Assembly: GCA_021780695.1 (NCBI GenBank)
Contig: JAJXYD010000027.1
Location: 28,827 to 92,826 of the forward strand
Source of the DNA: Deltaproteobacteria bacterium
GTDB taxonomy: Bacteria > Desulfobacterota > Syntrophobacteria > Syntrophobacterales > Syntrophobacteraceae
Direction of reading: 5' to 3'
DNA length: 64,000 bases
Positions 46,063-55,261 of the stretch are shown piece by piece. A model generated the notes under the pieces. That model made no database searches and was not told where the DNA came from. It saw only the letters and a list, made by a program, of their open reading frames with translations. Position 1 is the stretch's first letter; the number at the start of each line of letters is the position of its first letter. The position numbers and the translations under genes were made by a program.

Positions 46063-46575
46063 ATGGATTTTAGAATCGGACAAACAATAAGGGAAAAGAT
46101 AGCCACCGCCAAGGGTCTCTACCTAAGATGGGGCGAGCAGCTCAAAAACGATCCGGCAATATCGACCCGGCTGGCCGAGCTTTCCCGAAGGGTCGAGGCT
46201 TCCAGCGCGTTGATCCTTCGCGCGGGAGTTGTCGAGCAATGCAGGATCTGCGAGGAAGACGAAGGAGGAAGCTGCTGCGGCCAGGGGATAGAAAACCGCT
46301 ACAGCCCGGAGCTTTTGCTGATAAATCTTCTCTTTGGCCTCAAACTTCCCGAGGCGGCAAAATCTTCAGAGAGCTGCTTTTTTCTGGGCGATCAGGGCTG
46401 CGTTCTCAAGGCCCGGGAGATTTTATGCATAAACTACATGTGTTTTAAAATAAAGAAAACGGTAGCACCCGAAATGCTCCTGGAAATCCAGGAGACCAAC
46501 GGAGCGGAAATGGATCTTATCTTCGCACTGCACGAGCACATAAAGGGATTCATCCGGCAAAACGGCCCGCAGTAA
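46063..46575 (+). CDS. Cysteine-rich hypothetical protein
   Basis: 170 residues from the ATG at 46063; a GTG at 46054 shares a base with the preceding stop. Eight cysteines are arranged as C60, C63, C71-C72, C105, C113, C122 and C127 (CRIC, SCC, SSESC, GCVLKAREILCINYMC), like YkgJ-type zinc- or iron-binding proteins. A metal or Fe-S centre is therefore likely. It is coupled to the GAF activator gene, so it could be a redox or metal partner of that regulator. Confidence 0.65.
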   Translation: MDFRIGQTIREKIATAKGLYLRWGEQLKNDPAISTRLAELSRRVEASSALILRAGVVEQCRICEEDEGGSCCGQGIENRYSPELLLINLLFGLKLPEAAKSSESCFFLGDQGCVLKAREILCINYMCFKIKKTVAPEMLLEIQETNGAEMDLIFALHEHIKGFIRQNGPQ

Positions 46576-46584
46576 GTCCCTCTG

Positions 46585-46950
46585 TCATTCCAGACCCCGG
46601 TAGCACCGCGGGCTATAAGGCGGCGTACAGATACAGTAGAAGACAAGATCGGAGGTCCCGACATTTGCTATGCGCTGGGAGACTCCGGGAGGGATCCGTA
46701 CGACATCGCCTTCGCAGACTTCCACGGGCGGTTCCCCGCCAAGCTCCACGCGGCCTTTTCCCGAAACGATCAAATATCTTTCGCATACCCCTTCAAGGCG
46801 GTGCAGAGCCGTAAGACCTCCCGCGCCAATCCTTGCGCGGGCGATCGAGACGAATTCGTCGCCCGCATCGTTTGCAATCTCAAGGATATGGCAGCGCTCC
46901 AGGGTCTCGAATTCGTCTTTCGCCCCGTTTTTCAGTACTTCGGCTCTCAT
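46585..46950 (-). CDS. Single-domain cupin protein
   Basis: 121 residues from the ATG at 46950 with GTGGGGAAAAG before it; a TTG at 46980 would abut the preceding stop. A single cupin barrel with the metal motif remnants LTALHRLEGVCERYLIVSGKGRVELGG and GDVVRIPPGVSQRIANVG. The first motif has one clear H and E. Substrate unknown. It follows the old-yellow-enzyme gene and is probably co-transcribed. Confidence 0.78.
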   Translation of the reverse strand: MRAEVLKNGAKDEFETLERCHILEIANDAGDEFVSIARARIGAGGLTALHRLEGVCERYLIVSGKGRVELGGEPPVEVCEGDVVRIPPGVSQRIANVGTSDLVFYCICTPPYSPRCYRGLE

Positions 46951-46980
46951 ACTTTTCCCCACATTTCCACTTTGAGACAA

Positions 46981-48048
46981 TCAGGCGGGTTTAGCGCGCT
47001 GGTATTGGAGCGGCCAGTCGATATCGGTGTGAAGAGCCTTTGCCGCATGGAGCGGCCAGTAAGGCTCGCGTAAAAATTCCCGCCCCATCATAACGGCATC
47101 GGCCTGGCCGGTAACGATAATTTGCTCGGCCTGGGCCGGATCGGTAATCAAGCCAACCGCTCCCGCAGGTATTTGCACCTCCCGCCTCACAGCGGCCGCG
47201 AAGGGAACCTGGAACCCGGGACCGGCGGGAATTTTTGCATCAGGGGCAAGAGCACCGCTCGAACAATCAATGAGGTCTATGCCAAGGGTTTTTAGCCTGC
47301 GGCAAAACTCGACGGACTGCTCCAAATCCCATCCGCCTTCGATCCAGTCGGTACAGGAGATGCGGACAAAAACCGGCAGCCGGCTCGGCCATGCCTCGCG
47401 CAGGGCTTTTGCAATCCTCAGAGGAAAGCGCATGCGGTTTTCAAGATTTCCCCCGTATTCATCGGTTCGAAAGTTGGAAAGGGGAGAGAGAAACTCATGG
47501 AGCAAATAGCCGTGAGCCATGTGGATTTCGATTACTTCGAAACCGGCCTCCAGGCTGTTGCGGGCGGCGCTCAGAAATTGCGAGACAAGCTCATCGAGGT
47601 CTTCGCGGCTGAGTTCCCGGGGTATCTGGGATTGCTGGTCAAAAGCGATGGGGCTCGGAGCAACGACCTGCCAGCCCCCTTCGTTAGCGCCAAGCGGTTT
47701 TCCTCCCAGCCATGGAAGGCCGGTAGAGGCCTTGCGCCCGGCATGGGCAAGCTGAACGCCCGCGACTGCCCCCTGGTCTTTTATAAAGGCAGTGATGCGT
47801 TTAAAGGCCGTAGCGTGGTCTTTGGACCATATGCCGCTATCGGAGGGTGAAATGCGCCCCTCGGGCGAGACAGAGGTAGCCTCGACCATCACCAGGGCCG
47901 CTCCGCCCACGGCCCGGCTGCCAAGATGAACCAGGTGCCAGTCCGTAGGCATACCGTCCCGGCTTGAGTACTGGCACATGGGAGAGACGAAGATGCGGTT
48001 TCTAAACGCGATTTCCCTTATCTTTAACGATTCGAATAATTTACTCAT
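46981..48048 (-). CDS. NADH:flavin oxidoreductase (YqjM-like old yellow enzyme)
   Basis: 355 residues from the ATG at 48048, with AGGAG about 13 nt upstream. FMN-dependent TIM-barrel ene-reductase: NRIFVSPMCQYSS, VQLAHAGRKAS, IEIHMAHGYLLHEFLSPLSN and EYGGNLENRMRFPL are diagnostic for the class III (YqjM) group. It reduces activated C=C bonds; the natural substrate is unknown. The stop lies directly before the cupin frame. Confidence 0.9.
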   Translation of the reverse strand: MSKLFESLKIREIAFRNRIFVSPMCQYSSRDGMPTDWHLVHLGSRAVGGAALVMVEATSVSPEGRISPSDSGIWSKDHATAFKRITAFIKDQGAVAGVQLAHAGRKASTGLPWLGGKPLGANEGGWQVVAPSPIAFDQQSQIPRELSREDLDELVSQFLSAARNSLEAGFEVIEIHMAHGYLLHEFLSPLSNFRTDEYGGNLENRMRFPLRIAKALREAWPSRLPVFVRISCTDWIEGGWDLEQSVEFCRRLKTLGIDLIDCSSGALAPDAKIPAGPGFQVPFAAAVRREVQIPAGAVGLITDPAQAEQIIVTGQADAVMMGREFLREPYWPLHAAKALHTDIDWPLQYQRAKPA

Positions 48049-48396
48049 GGCAGTCGGATTCTCCTGAGATTTTAATTTCAAAATAGCGTTAAAAAATCCG
48101 GTACATAAAAAAATTTAGACGCCGCAGCCGGTTTGATGGGGGGGGTAATTTCCCGGTAAAACTCCACACGCGTTACCTATTGCCCGGCCATTCCGTTTTT
48201 CCACAACTTTTGATTTTAGCATGTCGCGGCAACGGTGTGCAAATGCCAACCACGGACCCAATCCTGCCTTAGCTGCGATAAAGGGGTCTTAAAATTCTTT
48301 TCATCTGTTCTGCTCATTGCTATTCTTGCGGCCGCCTTGACTGAAGGCAGCGATCAAAAAGATCAAAAACTCAATTTATTGCGGAGAAGCTTTTCG
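48049..48396. other. Intergenic region upstream of patatin gene
   Basis: Divergent region between the oxidoreductase and the patatin gene. An in-frame extension of the patatin frame covers 48235-48396 but reads as a Cys-containing, hydrophobic stretch with no ribosome-binding site. A run of eight G occurs near 48138. I see no RNA gene. Confidence 0.4.
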
Positions 48397-49485
48397 ATGT
48401 CGGGTAATCTTGTTTTCTATGCAGGGCCAAAGGCGATGGAGTCAATCGGGCGCCAGGGGCTAAAGCCATCGATGGTAAAAGCGGTTCTGGCCGCGGCCGG
48501 CGGACCTAAATGGCTGGTTCTCCACGGTCTTGACCGGGCGCTTTTCACCACGTGGTTCCAGGGCAGGACCGAACCGCTCTTTCTTTTCGGCTCCTCGATC
48601 GGCGCCTGGCAGTTTGCCGCAGTTTCCCAAAACGACTCTTCCCAGGCCCTGGATCGCTTTCTTTCCTCCTATATGGCCCAGAGCTATTCGCCCTATCCGG
48701 ATAGAGAGGAAATCACCGCCGAATGCCTCAAAATATGCGATATTCTCCTGGGCGATAGAGGCATCGAAGAAATACTGGCCCATCCTTTTTTGCGGCTTGG
48801 CGTTTTTGCAACGCACTGCAAATGGCCCGCCACAAGCGAGAACAAGTTTTTACTGAGCCTGGCGATGGGGGATGCTTTCCTCTATAATCTCGCAAACAGG
48901 AGGGCCCTTAACTCTTTATTTGAAAGGGTGCTTTTCCACGACCGGCGAGATTGTTTGCCTCTGGGTAAGACCACGGATTTTACGACGAAAACGGTTCCAC
49001 TTTCCCCGGCCAACCTTAAAGACGTTTTAATGGCCTCGGGAGCCATCCCCCTGGTCATGGCGGGGGTGAAAGACATTGCCGGAGCTCCTCCGGGGATGTA
49101 TCGCGACGGGGGACTAATAGACTACAACTTCGATCTGCCTTTGCTTTCCAACTCCGACGACGGAGTGATTCTTTTCCCGCACTATGCAAATCGCATCATC
49201 CCGGGCTGGTTTGATAAGCACCTGCGGTGGAGAAAGCCAAGGGAGGAAAATGTAGAACGCATGCTCATGATTTGCCCCTCCAGGACGTTTCTTGAAAACC
49301 TGCCGTATAAAAAGATTTCCGACAGGGAGGATTTTGCCCTTTTCCGCGGCAGGGACCAAGAGCGCATCGCGTACTGGAATCAAGTCGTGGAGGGCGGCAA
49401 GCGTCTTGGGGAAGAGTTTTTGGAAACAGTGGAAAACGGAGACGTTCGGAAGCTTTTAAGGCCTATTTCCGAGATAACGAGTTGA
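48397..49485 (+). CDS. Patatin-like phospholipase
   Basis: 362 residues from the ATG with GGAGAAG upstream. The oxyanion region AAGGPKWLVLHG (33-44), nucleophile elbow GSSIG (65-69, S67) and the DGG of the catalytic dyad (RDGGLIDYN, about 236) are present. It is probably a cytosolic or membrane-associated acyl hydrolase. A longer start at 48235 would add a hydrophobic N-terminus and cannot be fully excluded. Confidence 0.82.
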   Translation: MSGNLVFYAGPKAMESIGRQGLKPSMVKAVLAAAGGPKWLVLHGLDRALFTTWFQGRTEPLFLFGSSIGAWQFAAVSQNDSSQALDRFLSSYMAQSYSPYPDREEITAECLKICDILLGDRGIEEILAHPFLRLGVFATHCKWPATSENKFLLSLAMGDAFLYNLANRRALNSLFERVLFHDRRDCLPLGKTTDFTTKTVPLSPANLKDVLMASGAIPLVMAGVKDIAGAPPGMYRDGGLIDYNFDLPLLSNSDDGVILFPHYANRIIPGWFDKHLRWRKPREENVERMLMICPSRTFLENLPYKKISDREDFALFRGRDQERIAYWNQVVEGGKRLGEEFLETVENGDVRKLLRPISEITS

Positions 49486-49628
49486 TCTGTCCAGGCGCGG
49501 GGACTGCCGGGCAGGCAAAAGTCCGGACCGGATACAATCCATGGCCGGACAGGAACGCAAGCCACTTTTATAAAGAAGGCCGGGAGGGGGAGCTAAACCA
49601 TCGGGACGGCCAAAAGCCCCTTCTCGCC

Positions 49629-49865
49629 CTAAACCATATGGACCGCCCTGACCGAGTTTAGAGGACAGGCTTCTATGCAGTCCCAGCAAGCCATGCACAT
49701 ATCCTGAAAAATTACCGGTTGTTCAAACCGGCCGTCGATCTGTTTGATCACTTTGCGGGTGCAGGCAACCGCAGAGGCGCAGTCCCCCTTTTCGGGACTG
49801 CACGCTTTGGGATCGCACTTTTCGTAGTCAACGGCGGCGAAGGATTTTTTTGCTTGCAGGCTCAT
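49629..49865 (-). CDS. Small ferredoxin-like protein
   Basis: 78 residues from the ATG at 49865. The C-terminal half has a 4Fe-4S motif, C57-x2-C60-x2-C63-x3-CP (CMACWDCIEACPLN). Four more cysteines (C17, C22, C29, C35) precede it and may bind a second cluster or zinc. No clear ribosome-binding site precedes the ATG; a TTG at 49937, overlapping the upstream stop, is the alternative and would couple it to the CoA-binding gene. Confidence 0.75.
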   Translation of the reverse strand: MSLQAKKSFAAVDYEKCDPKACSPEKGDCASAVACTRKVIKQIDGRFEQPVIFQDMCMACWDCIEACPLNSVRAVHMV

Positions 49866-49933
49866 AGTTTTAAAATAACCGATATGACGGCACGGGGTCA
49901 AGCCGCCGGGATAGCGATATCCTTGGCACCCGA

Positions 49934-50374
49934 TCAAAGGGTCCGGGGACCAAAATAGCGGCGGTGCTCAATTTTGGTGCACTTGTTCATAACCACGCAC
50001 AAGCCGGCCGCCCTGGCCTTTCGCGCCGCCTCCTCATGTTCGAGGCCAAGCTGCATCCATACGGCGCCCGCTCCGATTTCAATGGCCTCATCGACTACGG
50101 GTGGGATTGAGTCAACCCGGCGAAATATATCGACCAAATCGACATGGTGGGGAACCGCCTTAAGATTGGGATAACATTTAACACCCAGGATTTCACTTCG
50201 CGCCGGATTTACCCCGATAACATCATAGCCTTGTTCGATAAGATATTTTGCAACGTCGTGGCTGGGCGCGTCCTCTCTTGGCGAAATTCCGACAACGGCT
50301 ATAGTTTTAGCGCCGCTAAGAAGCGCTTTGACATCAGATTCCTCGCAGGCTGGATTTTGCGCTTTAGATTCCAT
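49934..50374 (-). CDS. CoA-binding domain protein (YccU type)
   Basis: 146 residues with the Rossmann fold of succinyl-CoA synthetase alpha N-termini: TIAVVGISPREDAPSHDVAKYL, GYDVIGVNP, VDLVDIFRR and GAGAVWMQLGLEHEEAARKA, ending with a conserved CVVMNKCTKIEH. Members bind CoA but have unknown function. It stands directly upstream of the ferredoxin gene. Confidence 0.88.
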   Translation of the reverse strand: MESKAQNPACEESDVKALLSGAKTIAVVGISPREDAPSHDVAKYLIEQGYDVIGVNPARSEILGVKCYPNLKAVPHHVDLVDIFRRVDSIPPVVDEAIEIGAGAVWMQLGLEHEEAARKARAAGLCVVMNKCTKIEHRRYFGPRTL

Positions 50375-50474
50375 GCTCCAATTTCCCCCTTTTTTTAAAA
50401 AAGTTTATCTAAAGAGAAAATAGCCAAAAGGCTAAAAGAGTCAAGAACTGATTACAAAGGGGCGCCAATGCATC

Positions 50475-51971
50475 TCATAGCCCGTAGAGGGGAAGTTGCA
50501 CAGCGAAGGTCGTGCCGTGTTCTCCGGTGTCCTTTACCCACAAAGCGCCTCCGTTTTCCTTAACTATCCCATAGGCGGTGCTCAAGCCCAAACCGGTACC
50601 TTTGCCGGGCGCCTTGGTCGTAAAGAAGGGATCGAAGATAAAGGGGAGGTTTTCCTTGGAAATCCCGCGCCCCGTATCTGAAATTTCGATGCAGCCGTTC
50701 AGCCCCGACTTATCCAAAAAGGTACGAAGCGTAAGGGTCCCCTTCTGGTTCATGGAATCTATGGCATTTAAGACTAGATTTACGAAGACCTGTCCCAGTT
50801 GGTCCTTGTCCCCTTCGATCAGCATCATTTCCCCGTAGAGGTCTTTTACGATTTTGAGGTCCACGTAGAATTCCCTGTCGCCGATAAGGCCAAGGCAGTT
50901 TTCAAGGAGTGCGTTGAGGTTTAGAATTTCCTTTCTGGGAGGTTCCTGCCTGCTGTAGGTAAGCAGGTTTTTGATAATCCTGCCGCATCGCCTCGCATCT
51001 TCATATATCCGCATGAGGCTCTTTCGCCTCGGATCGTTTTCTTCGAGACTGTCGAGCAGAAGGCTTGCGTAGAAAAGGATTCCGGTAAGAGGGTTATTGA
51101 TCTCGTGAGCCACGCCCGCCGCCAACTGGCCAAGGGAAGCCATTTTTTCCATCCGCGCGTTAAGCGCTGCGGTTTCCCGCTCCCTTTGCGCCTTTTTGAG
51201 ACTTTCTCTCAGGTCGTAAAAGATCCCAACGGTGGCCGCTTCGGTTTCTCCCTCGTAGATAATGGCTGCGCTGAGATCTACCGGGATCTCTTCGCCTCGG
51301 GCATTTATGAGGGTAAATCGTCTCAGGTGCAACTTGCCCTTGCCGCCCATGCGCTCATCGCGCAATATTTTCATTATCTGTTTTGCCTGGCCCTCGGGAT
51401 AGAGATCGACGACGGTTATTTTTTTCCGCGCTTCTTCTAAAGAATAGCCCGTCAGTTGTTCGGCGGCCGGATTCATTGTCAATATCCTGCCGTTCATATC
51501 CGCCGTAACTATGGCAGTGGTCAAGCTCTGGATGAGTTTTTCCGTAAAATCCCGGGCGCCCGCCAGTTTACGTTCCAGGTGCTTTATAGGGGTTACGTCG
51601 TGGATGCTTTCGACTACATGGGTGATTCGGCCTTCTTCATCGAGGATCGGTGAAAAGACGTGATTGTCCCATGTTTCTATGTCCCCCGGGGCAGCGGTGG
51701 ATTTTAGGGTTGAATGTCCCCTCCGGTCCGCAAGGACCTTGGCAAGGCCGCAAATATCGGTTGCGCAGGACGTCTTTGCGTTGAAAAAAAATTGGTAGCA
51801 TGTCTTTCCAACGACCTTGTCTTTTTGCGTCATGAAGCTTTCAAGAAAACTTAGGTTAACGTCGACGATGATCTTGTCGGGGCTAAGGATCATCGTGGGG
51901 ACGGAAAGAGATTCGAAAAGCCTCATTTTCCAATCCCCCGGCACGCTCTTTTTGGACCCTTTACCAGCCAT
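50475..51971 (-). CDS. PAS-domain sensor histidine kinase
   Basis: 498 residues without transmembrane helices, so a cytosolic sensor. Two PAS domains (about 15-130, with cysteines in TSCATDICG, and about 140-260) precede the HisKA helix with [12 protein letters not shown] (H about 287). The ATPase domain has [15 protein letters not shown] and GKGTGLGLS. The gene starts 19 nt after the NtrC-type regulator and forms a two-component pair with it. A weak TAGCC/GGCTA hairpin follows at 50421-50434. Confidence 0.93.
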   Translation of the reverse strand: MAGKGSKKSVPGDWKMRLFESLSVPTMILSPDKIIVDVNLSFLESFMTQKDKVVGKTCYQFFFNAKTSCATDICGLAKVLADRRGHSTLKSTAAPGDIETWDNHVFSPILDEEGRITHVVESIHDVTPIKHLERKLAGARDFTEKLIQSLTTAIVTADMNGRILTMNPAAEQLTGYSLEEARKKITVVDLYPEGQAKQIMKILRDERMGGKGKLHLRRFTLINARGEEIPVDLSAAIIYEGETEAATVGIFYDLRESLKKAQRERETAALNARMEKMASLGQLAAGVAHEINNPLTGILFYASLLLDSLEENDPRRKSLMRIYEDARRCGRIIKNLLTYSRQEPPRKEILNLNALLENCLGLIGDREFYVDLKIVKDLYGEMMLIEGDKDQLGQVFVNLVLNAIDSMNQKGTLTLRTFLDKSGLNGCIEISDTGRGISKENLPFIFDPFFTTKAPGKGTGLGLSTAYGIVKENGGALWVKDTGEHGTTFAVQLPLYGL

Positions 51972-51990
51972 GGCATCTCCCCACAGGATT

Positions 51991-53367
51991 TCAGGCCGGT
52001 TGCAACCGCATGGAATCGTTTTTTACCACCGAAGGGATCAGTCCATACATTTTTATCTTGTGATGGAGCGTTACCCTGCTGATTGCCAGGGTCGCCGCGG
52101 AGCGCGAGACGTTCCAACCGTGAAGGTTGAGGATGCGCTCGATGTGCTGCTTTTCGTTATCCTTTAGCGTTAAGGGCATCTCCTGGACAGGAGATCGGAA
52201 AAGAAAGGCAAAGTCATCCCGGGTAAGGTAGCGCCCTTTGGCCAAAACCACGGCACGTTCCACGGCGTTTTCAAGCTCCCGGACGTTTCCGGGCCAAGGG
52301 TAGGTTCTTAGCACCTCGAGCGCCTGGGGCTGAATTCCGGCAACCGGCTTGTTGGTCTCTTTACGGATACGTTCAAGGAAATGGTGGGCAAGATCGGGGA
52401 TGTCCTCAGTTCGGGCCTTGAGGGGGGGGATCTCGAGTTCGATCACATTTAGCCTGTAGTAGAAATCGCGGCGAAAAGCCCCGGATTGTATCCGGCTTGC
52501 CAAATCGCGGTGCGTTGCGCATACAAGGCGAAAGTCAACGGGGATTTGCGCCGTTCCTCCAACACGGTTAAAGCTTTTTTCTTCGAGAACGCGAAGAAGG
52601 TCGATTTGCATTTTAAGGGGAATTTCACCAACTTCATCGAGAAACAAAGTCCCGCCCCGGGCAATCTCAAGGCGGCCTTTGCGCGCTTTCCCAGCCCCTG
52701 TAAAGGCCCCGCTTTCATATCCGAACAACTCGCTTTCCAAAAGCGTATCGGTAAAAGCGCCGCAGTTTATCGGGATAAAAGGCCCCGAACTCCTGTCGCC
52801 CAAAGCGTGAATGGCCCTTGCAACCAGTTCCTTTCCCGTCCCTGTCTGCCCCCGCAGCAGCACAGCAGAATCAACCGCTGCGACCTGTTGGATCAAGGTA
52901 AAAAGCTGCCGCATGCACTCCGAGGATCCTATCAGTTCCTCGCAGCGCATCCGGCAAGCCGCCTGTTCCTTTAAAACCGCATTTTCATCGATAACTCTTT
53001 TTTGCTGGAGCAGACTTTGGAGCCGGCACGCAAGATCGCAGGGTTCAAAGGGCTTGGTCAGATAGTCACAGGCCCCGCGTTTCATGGCCTCGACCGCCGT
53101 TCCAACCGAACCGTAGGCGGTGATCATGACTACCATCGAGTAAGGACTGTTGGCCCTTACATGATCCAACACCTGAAAGCCGTCCACATCGGGCATCCTT
53201 ATGTCGAGGAAGATGAAATCGTAGTCTTTCCCGTCCACCATCCGCATGGCAATCTTTCCACCGCTTGCCCCCTCGACTTCATAGCCCGATTTTCTAAACC
53301 ACTCGACCAGCGATTCCCTTACGATCGTTTCATCATCGACCACCAGAACCTTCATCTGTCCAGTCAT
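51991..53367 (-). CDS. NtrC-family sigma-54-dependent response regulator
   Basis: 458 residues. The receiver has D11-D12 and phosphoacceptor D55 (FIFLDIRMPD); the AAA+ domain has GQTGTGKE, ELFGYESGAFTGAGKA and TLFLDEVGEI; the Fis-type helix-turn-helix is LHGWNVSRSAATLAISRVTLHHKIK. GGAGG lies just before the ATG. The divergent gene at 53780 has a sigma-54-type promoter candidate, so it is the obvious target, as may be the ORP-like operon. Confidence 0.94.
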   Translation of the reverse strand: MTGQMKVLVVDDETIVRESLVEWFRKSGYEVEGASGGKIAMRMVDGKDYDFIFLDIRMPDVDGFQVLDHVRANSPYSMVVMITAYGSVGTAVEAMKRGACDYLTKPFEPCDLACRLQSLLQQKRVIDENAVLKEQAACRMRCEELIGSSECMRQLFTLIQQVAAVDSAVLLRGQTGTGKELVARAIHALGDRSSGPFIPINCGAFTDTLLESELFGYESGAFTGAGKARKGRLEIARGGTLFLDEVGEIPLKMQIDLLRVLEEKSFNRVGGTAQIPVDFRLVCATHRDLASRIQSGAFRRDFYYRLNVIELEIPPLKARTEDIPDLAHHFLERIRKETNKPVAGIQPQALEVLRTYPWPGNVRELENAVERAVVLAKGRYLTRDDFAFLFRSPVQEMPLTLKDNEKQHIERILNLHGWNVSRSAATLAISRVTLHHKIKMYGLIPSVVKNDSMRLQPA

Positions 53368-53779
53368 CGACCACCTCCAGTACGCTTGATATCCCTCCGG
53401 TTGGAAAAGGATAGGGCTATTGCCAACTTTTTAGCGATGCAAAACCGATACCGGTATTAGCCGTAAAGCTTCTTACGGGCATAAGAGCCAACCGTATAGC
53501 GCATTCGAGGTTTTGGGCCTTAAAGGCTGTACGATATCTTAACACCAATGCATAGGAACTTAACGCCCCCTGTCAAGGTTAGCGGGGCTAAGGATCCCGG
53601 TCTTGGCAAAAGAACCGGTGTAAATAAGCTTAACAGGTTCCTCCGGTATACAAAGGCGACGGGGCTTTACGACTTTGGGGGCAAAATCTTACCTGATGCG
53701 TTTTTTCATCCCATGGCACATATCTTGATCTACCACGATTTCACCTAGCGGTGATCTTTTGCAAAAAGGAGCATGGGCC
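53368..53779. other. Divergent regulatory region
   Basis: Gene-less 412 bp between the NtrC-type regulator gene (minus) and the GcvH-like gene (plus). Apart from the sigma-54 candidate at 53714 I see no clear repeats. Activator sites would be expected 80-200 nt upstream of it. Confidence 0.5.
53714..53729 (+). promoter_or_regulatory. Sigma-54-type promoter candidate
   Basis: TGGCACA-TATC-TTGAT. The -24 part matches the consensus TGGCACR fully and the spacing is right; at -12 the usual TTGC is TTGA. It lies 50 nt before the GcvH-like gene and faces it, next to an NtrC-type regulator gene. Confidence 0.55.
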
Positions 53780-54685
53780 ATGGAAAAGGAAAATTTCAGA
53801 AAAGACTTTGGGAGCAACGTTTCTTGCACGCCAGAAAACCAGTGCGTATGGATGAAGGCCGGCGTCGTAAATTTTAAACTCTGCGAAAACGGATATGACT
53901 GCACGACGTGCCCATTTGACAAGGCAATGAGCCGGGAAGCGGCGTCAAAGCCCACGGCGCTGGTAACCTGGAGAGAGGTATTGCGCGGCAAACCCTATTT
54001 TCAAAGAGAATGCAGGCACATGCTTACCAGCCGAGTCCAGTTGAAGTTTTGCGGCCACAACTACGAATGTAAAACCTGCGAGTACGACCAACTTCTCGAC
54101 GAAGAGGATATGTCCGCACAACCTCCCGCCATCAGTGCTCGAAAGGTTGCTGGATTCACAATGGCCGAGGGCTACTATTACCATAAGGGACACAGTTGGG
54201 CGCGCATCGAAAACGGAGGATTCCTTCGCATGGGTTTGGACGATTTTGCATCCAGACTTTTTGGGGCCTCAACCGCAATTACCCTTCCCGAGATAGGCTC
54301 GCGACTGGTGCAGGGAGAGAAAGGCTGGACGATGCACAGGGAACAATGGAGCGCCGATGTGCTCTCCCCGGTTAGCGGAACAGTTCTCGCCACCAACCAG
54401 AGCGCTCTACGATCTCCCGGAGAGCCCTCCACGGACCCCTACAACCGTGGCTGGCTTATCGTGGTTCACCCCAAGGCGATAATAAAAAAAGTCGTAGGGG
54501 GGTTGCTCTTTGAACACAGCGCGGTTTCCTGGCTAAAGAACGAGGCAAAAGGACTCGAGGAAATCGTTACGGCCGCTTACGGCCATCCTCTGGCCGCAAC
54601 CGGCGGGCAGATAGTAGACGATATTTTTGGAAATCTCCACGATCTAAAATGGGAAGAGCTTGTCTCCAGGTTTCTTCTCACGTGA
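53780..54685 (+). CDS. GcvH-like domain protein lacking the lipoyl lysine, with two Cys modules
   Basis: 301 residues from the ATG at 53780, after AAGGAG. Residues 16-50 and 78-105 each carry the pattern C-x5-C-x2-C (C35, C41, C44 in LCENGYDCTTCPFD; C91, C97, C100 in FCGHNYECKTCEYD) with further cysteines before. Residues about 130-235 match the glycine cleavage H protein (KGHSWARIENG, ITLPEIGSRL, SADVLSPVSGTV, DPYNRGWLIVV). The lipoyl-lysine position is Q189, so it cannot be lipoylated in the usual way. The C-terminal 60 residues are unassigned. It is probably a redox- or metal-linked scaffold of the neighbouring ORP-like system. Confidence 0.78.
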   Translation: MEKENFRKDFGSNVSCTPENQCVWMKAGVVNFKLCENGYDCTTCPFDKAMSREAASKPTALVTWREVLRGKPYFQRECRHMLTSRVQLKFCGHNYECKTCEYDQLLDEEDMSAQPPAISARKVAGFTMAEGYYYHKGHSWARIENGGFLRMGLDDFASRLFGASTAITLPEIGSRLVQGEKGWTMHREQWSADVLSPVSGTVLATNQSALRSPGEPSTDPYNRGWLIVVHPKAIIKKVVGGLLFEHSAVSWLKNEAKGLEEIVTAAYGHPLAATGGQIVDDIFGNLHDLKWEELVSRFLLT

Positions 54686-54688
54686 ACG

Positions 54689-55261
54689 CTATTTATCGCC
54701 GACCTCCTTCATGTTTTTGCGGAGGGCGAAACTGCACCGGTTGCACAAATAGACAGCCAGTTCATCCAGATCGCGGGTTTCAGGACTCATGCGCATGAGA
54801 CAGCCCGGGGCCTCGCAGTGGTAGAGAGAAAAAGTGTGGCCGATTTCGTGGAGGGCAACCTTCACGATGCGCTCGTAGTAGAGCGCTGACGGTGCGCAAG
54901 TGGTGTCGGCGGTATTTCTGAGGCGAAAGTCGGAGAGAATGGCGAATCTGCCCCCCAGTTGCGCCTGGCCGAAAACATAGGTTAAAACGGGCGAGCAAAG
55001 ATCGACGTCTGTAATCGCGACTATTCGCCGATGCCTCGGCAAGCAGAGCCGGGACAAGTGGTTTAAAATCAAACCTGCGTCATACTGGCCCCGACGGTGC
55101 TCGAACGCCTCATCAGGAACCGGCATGGGGCTTAGAATATCGGCTTCCACGTCAAATATGGTCTGAATGTTCGCGGCTAAAACACGCAAAACCGTATCGG
55201 CGGCGTGGCCCATGTCGATTAGGCCGATCGAACCAAGCCCTGGCCTTTTTTGCTCTTTCAA
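54689..55261 (-). CDS. Archaemetzincin-like metalloprotease
   Basis: 190 residues from a TTG with AGGAGG 6 nt upstream. The zinc motif is HEIGHTFSLYHC (138-149), followed by C154-x-M156 and a C173-x2-C176 pair, the archaemetzincin pattern with a second structural zinc site. The glycine of HExxHxxGxxH is S145. The catalytic E139 is intact. The substrate is unknown in the family. It converges with the GcvH-like gene with 3 nt between the stops and diverges from the ORP-like operon. Confidence 0.85.
   Translation of the reverse strand: MKEQKRPGLGSIGLIDMGHAADTVLRVLAANIQTIFDVEADILSPMPVPDEAFEHRRGQYDAGLILNHLSRLCLPRHRRIVAITDVDLCSPVLTYVFGQAQLGGRFAILSDFRLRNTADTTCAPSALYYERIVKVALHEIGHTFSLYHCEAPGCLMRMSPETRDLDELAVYLCNRCSFALRKNMKEVGDK

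Noticed and set aside
48235..48396. N-terminal extension of the patatin-like protein
   Set aside because: The hydrophobic, Cys-containing stretch has no start signal, while the ATG at 48397 has GGAGAAG and gives the normal family start.
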